Below are positions 1 through 5,205 of a stretch of 6,038 nucleotides of DNA, piece after piece. The translations under genes were made by a program, and so were the position numbers. This DNA comes from Sideroxydans lithotrophicus (GTDB lineage: Bacteria > Pseudomonadota > Gammaproteobacteria > Burkholderiales > Sulfuriferulaceae): the NCBI GenBank assembly GCA_022736605.1, contig DZDB01000116.1, forward strand, positions 1 to 6,038, written 5' to 3'. The notes below the pieces were generated by a model, which saw nothing but the letters and a program-made list of their open reading frames with translations, did not search any database and had not been told where the DNA came from. How positions within the stretch are numbered: the first letter of the stretch is position 1; every line of letters begins with the position of its first letter.

Positions 1-32
1 AACAGCAGCACAATCCAGATCAGTGCGCGCAT
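1..32 (-). CDS. hemY: HemY, N-terminal fragment (cut by window edge)
   Basis: Only the first ten complete codons are present, reading MRALIWIVLL. This is a short basic start followed by a hydrophobic run, as expected for the first transmembrane helix of HemY, an inner-membrane protein encoded directly after hemX in many Proteobacteria. The ATG lies 3 bp after the hemX stop. A GGAG ribosome-binding sequence (complement of 43-46) sits 10 nt upstream, inside the end of hemX, so translation is probably coupled. HemY here means the proteobacterial TPR-containing protein of porphyrin operons, not the Bacillus protoporphyrinogen oxidase that shares the name. The identification rests on position and the hydrophobic start; too little is present to test domains. 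Confidence 0.72.
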   Translation of the reverse strand, partial: MRALIWIVLL

Positions 33-35
33 GCT

Positions 36-1061
36 CTATTTACTCCGCCCCAGACGGCTGGCCTGCAACGCGTTCAGGCTCTCGTCGAGCGTCGGCAGCT
101 GGATGCTGACCGGGCTGTTCACCAGCCGGTCAAGACTGGCGCGCGCCGCCACAATGCGGGCGTCTCGGGTGTTGAAATAGCGTTTGAGCCAGCCTTGTGC
201 GGCGGTTAAATCCGCCTTGTAGCTGCCTTCATCGTGCGCCAGCAGTGCGATGCGCGCCGTCAGCAGTCGCAGTTTCAGATTCTGTCGCAGGAAATACGCC
301 TGCTGCGGCGCCAGCAAGGCGGTATCCTGCGCATCCATGCGCCGCACCTGCACCAGCCCCTTGATCTCACGCCACAATTCACGCCCGAATCGACTGCTGC
401 TGGATTCCGCCGGCGCGCCGGGTTTGACAGTTTGTGCCACCGGAATTTCGTGCTCGCTGGCGATGGGCAAGTCATCCACTTCGCCGATCAGCGCATCCAG
501 TCGCAAACTGATACCGACGGTATCGATCAGGGGCAGCGCCTGCAAGCGCGCAATGTCATCGTTAATGGCACGGCGCAACAAGGTAAATTGCGGTTTGTTC
601 AAACGTTGCAGACGCGTATCAGCGCTCTGCAAGGCGATCAGCGCAGCCTTGCTGTTGCCCGCCAGTTGCAACTGCTGGCTGGCGCTCAGCACAATCTGCT
701 CGATATCCGCCAGCGTCCATTCATCGCGGCTGCGCGCCAGATCCTGATACAGCGCCTGCAATGCCAGCTGCTGGTTTTGTGAATCCGCCAGCCGCGCCTG
801 AATTTCACCCAGCTTGACCGACATGTTCTGCGTAGTTTCCAGCGCCTGTTTGCTGACGATGCGGCTTTCCTGATCGACGCTGGCCGACGCTGCAAGCTTT
901 TGCGCCAGCTCGGTTTGCAGATGGCGCACCTGAACCCGCGTCTCCCACCACTGCCAGCCAGCCAGCGCCAGCGCCAGCAGCGCAATGATCAACGCCGGTG
1001 AAAACCAGGCCAGCCGGTCGAGCAAGTCCGGTTCAGAATCAGCCGTGGTCTGGTCGCTCAT
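36..1061 (-). CDS. hemX: HemX family membrane protein of the heme operon
   Basis: This 341-residue protein belongs to the HemX family (often labelled uroporphyrin-III C-methyltransferase). A short acidic cytoplasmic N-terminus is followed by one transmembrane helix at about residues 19-39, ending in a Trp-rich border (WQWWE). A long heptad-like, Gln/Ala/Leu-rich coiled coil spans about 43-110. The conserved family core follows: WTLADIEQIV at 115-124 and the Gln/Leu-rich LLAPQQAYFLRQNLKLRLL around 249-267. A Pro/Ser-rich linker lies near 207-223. No SAM-binding methyltransferase domain is visible, so the enzymatic name is probably wrong; a scaffolding or membrane-organising role with HemY is inferred. 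The start has a strong GGGAG sequence (complement of 1067-1071) 5 nt upstream, and the ATG overlaps the hemD stop by 4 bp (ATGA). The stop is TAG. Confidence 0.93.
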   Translation of the reverse strand: MSDQTTADSEPDLLDRLAWFSPALIIALLALALAGWQWWETRVQVRHLQTELAQKLAASASVDQESRIVSKQALETTQNMSVKLGEIQARLADSQNQQLALQALYQDLARSRDEWTLADIEQIVLSASQQLQLAGNSKAALIALQSADTRLQRLNKPQFTLLRRAINDDIARLQALPLIDTVGISLRLDALIGEVDDLPIASEHEIPVAQTVKPGAPAESSSSRFGRELWREIKGLVQVRRMDAQDTALLAPQQAYFLRQNLKLRLLTARIALLAHDEGSYKADLTAAQGWLKRYFNTRDARIVAARASLDRLVNSPVSIQLPTLDESLNALQASRLGRSK

Positions 1062-1840
1062 GCATGCTCCCTGAACCAGTCTGCTATTCCGTCCACCAGG
1101 CCTTCGTCACCGGCGGGCGTGAGCACGCTGCGCTCCAGCCCCAATTCGCGCGCCACGTCCAGGATGCGTTCATGCGGCGCAAACACCGGCGTGGTCTTGA
1201 GCCACTGGCGACCGAGTTTGCCGAGCATGTCGTATAAATTGCGCAGGCCTTCCGAGCTGGTCACGGTGACGGCGTTGATTTCATTGCGCGACCACTGTCG
1301 CAGCAGGTTACCAGCGGGCACATCGGGTCGGCTGCGCCGGTAGCATTCCGCGTATTCCACTTGCGCGCCACGCGCGGTGAGTGTGTCACCGAGCACTTCG
1401 CGCCCGCCGTCGCCGCGAAAGATCACCACACGCTTGCCTTCAACTGCTTGCAGTTGCGGCATTTCCAGCAAATTTTCACTGTCGAACCGCGCCGTCGGCG
1501 CAATGATGTCGGTCACGCCGAAATGTTTCAGTTCCTTGCTGCTGCCGCGCCCGATTGCGGCGAATTGCATGCCACCAGGCAGTTCACGCCGCGACTTGAT
1601 CAGGTTCATCGCCTTGTTGACCGCATTCGGGCTGATGAAAATCGCCATATCGACGTCATCTAACCGGTCGATCAGCGCGTACAAGGGCTGCAAATCTGCG
1701 CTGTCGAGGATTTCCAGCACTGGAAACAGCACCGGCTTGCCACCCGCCGCCACGATCAATTCCGCCAGATGCACCGCCTGCTGCGCCGGACGCGTCACCA
1801 GCACGCCCTGCCCGGCCAACGGTAACGCCAGCGTGGTCAT
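1058..1840 (-). CDS. hemD: Uroporphyrinogen-III synthase
   Basis: HemD closes linear hydroxymethylbilane to uroporphyrinogen III while inverting ring D, the branch point to heme, siroheme and cobalamin. At 260 residues it has the usual family length. Family landmarks appear in order: GVLVTRPAQQA (12-22) as the first strand, ISPNAV (69-74), AIGRGSS (95-101), VVIFRGDGGRE (138-148) with a following ARGAQVEYAECYRR stretch (156-169), VTSSEGLRNL (193-202), and the terminal GDEGLVDGI (244-252). These match the bilobed fold with two Rossmann-like domains; family members lack invariant catalytic residues. The ATG overlaps the hemC stop by 4 bp and has no clear Shine-Dalgarno sequence, so translation is probably coupled to hemC. 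Expected location is the cytoplasm. Confidence 0.96.
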   Translation of the reverse strand: MTTLALPLAGQGVLVTRPAQQAVHLAELIVAAGGKPVLFPVLEILDSADLQPLYALIDRLDDVDMAIFISPNAVNKAMNLIKSRRELPGGMQFAAIGRGSSKELKHFGVTDIIAPTARFDSENLLEMPQLQAVEGKRVVIFRGDGGREVLGDTLTARGAQVEYAECYRRSRPDVPAGNLLRQWSRNEINAVTVTSSEGLRNLYDMLGKLGRQWLKTTPVFAPHERILDVARELGLERSVLTPAGDEGLVDGIADWFREHA

Positions 1841-2805
1841 TGCGCCAACGCCGCGAGAATGGCACCTGCGCCGCGCCCAATCAGGCGTTGCGCCAGCTGC
1901 TGGCCGAGCACTTCGGCGTCAGCGCGCGCGCCGGACACGCAGTCGGCAATGACCCGACTGCCGTCGATTTCAGCAACAAACCCGCGCAGCGTCAGCGTGT
2001 CACCGTCGAGTTGCGCAAAGCCGCCCAGCGGCACCTGGCAACTGCCATTCAGCGCGCGGCTCATCGCGCGCTCGGCGCGCACGCAATCGGCTGACTCGGC
2101 ATGGTTAAGGGGTGCCAGCAACGCAATCAAGTCGTCGCGGTTGCTCAGGCATTCGATCCCGAGCGCGCCTTGCCCGACCGCTGGCAAACTGTCTTCGACG
2201 CTGATTTCAGCACGGATGCGCGCGCCTAGGCCAAGGCGTTTCAGCCCCGCTGCCGCCAGAATAATCGCCGCGTATTGGCCTTCGTCGAGCTTGCGCAGCC
2301 GGGTTTGCACGTTGCCGCGCAGCGGCTCGATGAGCAGATGCGGAAAACGCGCGCGCAGCTGGCATTCGCGCCGCAAGCTGGAAGTACCCACGCGCGCGCC
2401 GACGGGCAACTCGGCAAGGCCGCCGTAATCATTCGACACAAACGCATCGCGCGGGTCTTCACGCTCGCCGATCACCGCCAGCGTGAAGCCATCCGGCAGA
2501 TTCATCGGCACGTCCTTCATCGAATGCACGGCGATGTCGGCGCGCTGCTCGCTCATCGCGGTTTCCAGCTCCTTGACGAACAGCCCCTTGCCGCCAATCT
2601 TGCTCAGCGGCGAATCGAGAATCTGGTCGCCCTGTGTCGTCATGCCGAGAATGCTTACCGGCATGTGTGGATACAGCGCACGCAGCCGCGCGGCAATATG
2701 CTCGGCCTGCCACATCGCCAGCGCGCTTTCGCGCGAGGCGATCACAAGCTGGCTGGGCACGGTAGGGATGGCCGCCGGATTCGGGTGGTATGGACTATTC
2801 TGCAA
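1837..2805 (-). CDS. hemC: Porphobilinogen deaminase (hydroxymethylbilane synthase)
   Basis: HemC polymerises four porphobilinogen units into hydroxymethylbilane in the cytoplasm. At 322 residues it is slightly longer than the usual ~310. Signatures are clear: IASRESALAMWQAEH (22-36), GGKGLFVKELE (71-81), HSMKDVP (94-100) with catalytic Asp98, GTSSLRR (140-146), LRGNVQTRL (162-170), LPAVGQGALGIEC (207-219), and NGSCQVPLGG (253-262), where Cys256 is the attachment site of the dipyrromethane cofactor. The start used here is a TTG (complement of 2803-2805) with a weak AGG 7 nt upstream. No ATG, GTG or TTG occurs farther upstream before an in-frame stop. A GTG at residue 16 would trim a Pro/Asn-rich tail that is not part of the conserved fold, but it lacks a ribosome-binding sequence. 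First gene of the hemC-hemD-hemX-hemY operon. Confidence 0.97.
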   Translation of the reverse strand: MQNSPYHPNPAAIPTVPSQLVIASRESALAMWQAEHIAARLRALYPHMPVSILGMTTQGDQILDSPLSKIGGKGLFVKELETAMSEQRADIAVHSMKDVPMNLPDGFTLAVIGEREDPRDAFVSNDYGGLAELPVGARVGTSSLRRECQLRARFPHLLIEPLRGNVQTRLRKLDEGQYAAIILAAAGLKRLGLGARIRAEISVEDSLPAVGQGALGIECLSNRDDLIALLAPLNHAESADCVRAERAMSRALNGSCQVPLGGFAQLDGDTLTLRGFVAEIDGSRVIADCVSGARADAEVLGQQLAQRLIGRGAGAILAALAQ

Positions 2806-2853
2806 AGGACGACCTGCACGTAAGATGAATAAATAATGGCATGGAGCACCGCG
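2806..2853. promoter_or_regulatory. Divergent hemC / thioredoxin intergenic region
   Basis: This is the only non-coding DNA between the divergent hemC and thioredoxin-like genes, and its central part (about 2821-2838) is AT-rich. For hemC, a weak sigma70-like pair is visible on the minus strand: TTTTCA (complement of 2855-2860, inside the thioredoxin start region) and CATTAT (complement of 2833-2838), 16 bp apart, each matching 4 of 6 consensus bases. For the thioredoxin gene the best -10 is TAAGAT (2821-2826), but nothing good lies 17 bp upstream. That a promoter exists is inferred from the divergent layout; the exact boxes are uncertain. Confidence 0.3.
2843..2846 (+). promoter_or_regulatory. 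Ribosome-binding site that decides the thioredoxin start
   Basis: GGAG lies 7 nt before the ATG at 2854. The alternative in-frame ATG at 2836 has no purine-rich Shine-Dalgarno sequence before it and would place six extra residues (MAWSTA) ahead of a normal lysine-containing signal peptide. This supports translation from 2854. Confidence 0.7.
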
Positions 2854-3348
2854 ATGAAAATCTCGACAAACAAAATCACGTCTCTGTTTATGTTCGCAAT
2901 TTTAGCATGGATGACGTACGCGACAGCTTGGGCAGATGCCGTTGGCGTACCGTCCAGCCACAACCTGCAGGCCGATGCGCAACTGGCCAAAAGCCGGGGC
3001 GTGCCGCTGCTGGTCATGTTCAGCAGCCCGCATTGCACCTACTGCGAACGCGTACTCAACGAATTTTTGTTGCCGATGCAGCGCAACCCCGAGTATGCCA
3101 AAAAAGTGCTGATGCGCCAGATTGAAGTCGGCAGCGATCAAAAGCTGATCGATTTCAACGGCAAAAAAACCACTGATGGCGGCTTTGCCGTGTTGAATGG
3201 CGTGATGTTATCACCTACCTTGATCGTATTTGATTATCAGGGCAAGCCCGCCGCCGATCCGCTCGTCGGTCTGGGGCCGGTGGACTATTACGGCGGTTAT
3301 CTCGACAGCGCCATCGACGCCGGGCTGGCAAAAGTACGGCCCAAGTAA
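2854..3348 (+). CDS. Exported thioredoxin-fold protein with CTYC active site (SoxW / thioredoxin_2-like)
   Basis: The 164-residue product (from ATG 2854) begins with a signal peptide: MKISTNK, a hydrophobic core at about 8-24, and an AWA motif (25-27) suited to signal peptidase I cleavage before Asp28. The mature part (~137 residues) is a single thioredoxin fold. Strand VPLLVMF (50-56) leads to SSPHCTYC (57-64) with the redox pair Cys61/Cys64, and SPTLIVFD (120-127) supplies the cis-Pro121 that packs against the active site. Family knowledge suggests a periplasmic thiol-disulfide reductase or oxidase; the partner is unknown. No lipobox cysteine is present. It has its own ribosome-binding site, diverges from hemC and converges on algR with 6 bp between stops, so it is probably monocistronic. 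A link to cytochrome c maturation or heme supply is only suggested by position. Longer translation from ATG 2836 is possible but less likely. Confidence 0.87.
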   Translation: MKISTNKITSLFMFAILAWMTYATAWADAVGVPSSHNLQADAQLAKSRGVPLLVMFSSPHCTYCERVLNEFLLPMQRNPEYAKKVLMRQIEVGSDQKLIDFNGKKTTDGGFAVLNGVMLSPTLIVFDYQGKPAADPLVGLGPVDYYGGYLDSAIDAGLAKVRPK

Positions 3349-3354
3349 AGCACC

Positions 3355-4119
3355 TCAGCGCTTGAACTGCCGGATCACCGCGTATTGACGGCGGCTTACC
3401 GGCAGGGTTTCATCCAGCCCGCGCAGCAGCACCACCCAGCCTGCGGCTTCTTCGCCTTCATCCGTGCTGTCGCGCATCACAAAACCTTCAATCGCATCGC
3501 GCGCGACCAGACTGTTACGGTGCACGCGCACAAAACGCTGCGCCAGCTCCTGCTCCAGCTTGACCAGCGATTCATCGAGCAAATAGGTGCGTGTAGCGGT
3601 GCGCGCGGCCACGTATTTCTGCTCTGCGCGCAAATAAATCACCTCACCAATCGGCACCAGCAATATCTTGCCGCGCTCGCACGCGCTCAGGTACTGGCGT
3701 GCTTGCGGTGCCGCCTGCTGCAAGCTGGCGGCTTGTGCCGGACTGAACGCCTGCGCTCTGCGCAGCGCCGTGAGCAGGCGTTCGGCACGCACCGGCTTGA
3801 GCAGATAATCCACCGCACTCAACTCGAATGCCTGAATTGCATAGCTGTCGTATGCAGTGGTGAACACCACCGCTGGCGGAACCGGCAGACGCGCCAGATG
3901 TTGCGCCAGCTCCAGCCCGTCCATGCCGGGCATGCGGATATCCAGCAGCAGCAAATCGGCGCCGGTTTGTTCCAGCAACTGCAATGCCTGCAGACCATTT
4001 GCAGCCTCGCCCACCACCTCGACCGGCAGTTCAACAGCGCAATCGTCGAGCACATCACGCAGCCGGTTACGCGCTGGCGCTTCGTCGTCCACAATCATGA
4101 TGCGCAAGGTTGGCGTCAT
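3355..4119 (-). CDS. algR: AlgR-type LytTR response regulator
   Basis: This 254-residue response regulator has a receiver domain at about 5-122 and a LytTR DNA-binding domain at about 145-252. Receiver residues are complete: the acidic pocket Asp11-Asp12-Glu13, phospho-acceptor Asp60 in LLLLDIRMPGMDG, switch Thr88 (FTTAYDSYA) and Lys108 in LLKPV. A Gln/Ala-rich linker (124-141) joins the halves. The LytTR part shows ILLVPIGEVIYLRAEQKYV (152-170) and FVRVHRNSLV (196-205), typical DNA-contact regions, with an acidic stretch DSTDEGEE (217-224) between later strands. The start follows a GGAG (complement of 4129-4132) by 9 nt and overlaps the end of the upstream kinase gene by 4 bp. Expected role: phosphorylated by AlgZ and binding promoter DNA in the cytoplasm. 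In Pseudomonas AlgR controls alginate, type IV pili and virulence; the regulon here is unknown, so the symbol marks family and synteny only. Confidence 0.93.
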   Translation of the reverse strand: MTPTLRIMIVDDEAPARNRLRDVLDDCAVELPVEVVGEAANGLQALQLLEQTGADLLLLDIRMPGMDGLELAQHLARLPVPPAVVFTTAYDSYAIQAFELSAVDYLLKPVRAERLLTALRRAQAFSPAQAASLQQAAPQARQYLSACERGKILLVPIGEVIYLRAEQKYVAARTATRTYLLDESLVKLEQELAQRFVRVHRNSLVARDAIEGFVMRDSTDEGEEAAGWVVLLRGLDETLPVSRRQYAVIRQFKR

Positions 4120-5132
4120 GGCTTGCTGCTCCGGTACGGCAGCATGATGTGTACCTGGTACGACGCATCGCGTACCTGGGTTTTGAGGCTGGCTTCGACG
4201 TCGAAGTGCAGCATCAGGCGGCTTTTGATATTGCCCAGCGCCATTTTATTGCCGCCGTGATGACGGCCCTCGCGCTGGTAGGGGTTGCTGATGAGCAGAT
4301 GCAACTGACCATCGCTGCGGTAGATATTGATGCGGATTTCACCCGGCTGGCTGGCCGGTTCAATGCCGTGGTACACCGCATTTTCCACCAGCGGCTGCAA
4401 CACCAGGGGTGGAATCAGCGCATCGCCTGGCATGTTGTCGATGTGCCAGACCACTTGCAGGCGTTCGCCTAAACGCAGGCTTTCGAGCTCCAGATACTGC
4501 TTGCATAACGCCACTTCGCTGGCTATCGGCGCGAGCTGGCGATTGTCTGCCATCAGTACGCGAAACAGCTCGGCCAGATTTTCCAGTGCGCGCTCGGCGC
4601 GACGCGGTTCAGCGCGCACCAGACTCAGCACCGCGTTCAGACTGTTGAACAGAAAGTGGGGACGGATGCGCGCCTGCAAGGCTTGCAGACGCGCTTCGGT
4701 CAGCGCTGGCGACAGCGCCTGATCGCGCATATAAAAATAGGCCAGTAGCGCCCCCGTCAAGGCCAGCACGCTGATCGCATCGTGCCACCCCAACTGCAAT
4801 GAGGCATCTGCAAACATCTGTTGCATCATCGCCCTGACACCAGCCGCCACCGCCAGACACAACGACAATATGGCCAGCACCCCCCACTGGTACGGCAAAG
4901 CTGCCAGCCAACGCCTGCCCAGGCAGAGCAGCGCAAGCACCAGCAACAGCGCAGGCTGTAACGTGACAGACTGGGCAACAAAATCACGCCACACCTCGCT
5001 CACATGCTGCGCACGCAGCCAGGCGCCAGTCAGTGCCAAGCCCTCGACGCCAATGAAAATGCGCAGCGTCACACCCAGATTGCAGAAGTCGGGCAAGCGT
5101 GCGGGATAGTCGGCGGCGGCATGGTTTGGCAT
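4116..5132 (-). CDS. algZ: AlgZ/FimS-type membrane histidine kinase
   Basis: This 338-residue sensor kinase of the LytS/AlgZ class carries a His_kinase (PF06580-type) domain. The N-terminal DFCNLG (15-20) is characteristic of AlgZ proteins. Four hydrophobic segments follow, at about 20-39, 56-71, 83-99 and 117-135, with very short loops and no periplasmic sensing domain. The kinase part begins near 146. The phospho-acceptor is His159 in RIRPHFLFNSLN, and the N-box is LVENAVYHG (248-256) with Asn251. The G-box region GGNKMALGNIKSRL (293-306) is compact and lacks a full GxGxG, seemingly normal for this family. It is inferred to phosphorylate AlgR, encoded immediately downstream with an ATGA overlap. 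The ATG at 5132 has only a weak CCGGAT-like sequence 2 nt upstream, and that sequence is part of an inverted repeat (5134-5163). The stimulus is unknown. Confidence 0.92.
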   Translation of the reverse strand: MPNHAAADYPARLPDFCNLGVTLRIFIGVEGLALTGAWLRAQHVSEVWRDFVAQSVTLQPALLLVLALLCLGRRWLAALPYQWGVLAILSLCLAVAAGVRAMMQQMFADASLQLGWHDAISVLALTGALLAYFYMRDQALSPALTEARLQALQARIRPHFLFNSLNAVLSLVRAEPRRAERALENLAELFRVLMADNRQLAPIASEVALCKQYLELESLRLGERLQVVWHIDNMPGDALIPPLVLQPLVENAVYHGIEPASQPGEIRINIYRSDGQLHLLISNPYQREGRHHGGNKMALGNIKSRLMLHFDVEASLKTQVRDASYQVHIMLPYRSSKP

Positions 5133-5205
5133 AATCCGGCTATTGTGCAGGAATCAGCCGGATAGTTCCAAACCGCGCACACCGTTCACTCACCTGGTTT
5201 TCATT
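5133..5205. promoter_or_regulatory. Divergent algZ / argH intergenic region
   Basis: Both algZR and argH must be transcribed from this 73-bp gap or from within the neighbouring coding starts. It contains an inverted repeat at 5134-5163 and, at 5181-5187, ACCGTTC, the left part of the Pseudomonas AlgR box (ACCGTTCGTC). No convincing sigma70 pair with correct spacing is visible on either strand. CATAAT (complement of 5203-5208, overlapping the argH start codon) could be a -10 for algZ, but no matching -35 lies upstream of it. argH has no good Shine-Dalgarno sequence in its leader. The regulatory role is inferred from the layout. Confidence 0.4.
5134..5163. repeat. Perfect 8-bp inverted repeat next to algZ start
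   Basis: ATCCGGCT (5134-5141) is exactly complemented by AGCCGGAT (5156-5163) across a 14-nt spacer. Arm starts are 22 bp apart, about two helical turns, which would suit a dimeric regulator. In the algZ transcript the same sequence can form a stem-loop ending 1 nt before the ATG, enclosing the only Shine-Dalgarno-like bases. There is no following T-run on either strand, so it does not look like an intrinsic terminator. The repeat is seen directly; function is inferred. Confidence 0.55.

Noticed and set aside
234..782. Plus-strand open frames of 165-182 codons opposite hemX
   Set aside because: They lie antisense to a well-supported family gene, have Arg/Gln/Ser-rich low-quality translations and no ribosome-binding sites. 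Long antisense frames are expected in GC-rich DNA.
2825..2836. Three-codon upstream frame ATG AAT AAA TAA before the thioredoxin gene
   Set aside because: It is too short, has no ribosome-binding site, and ends before the real Shine-Dalgarno sequence; it is likely chance in an AT-rich leader.
3385..4260. Plus-strand open frame of 291 codons opposite algR
   Set aside because: It exceeds 250 codons but is antisense to a complete AlgR with all receiver and LytTR motifs. Its translation is rich in Gln/His/Arg with no recognisable domain, as expected for a shadow frame.
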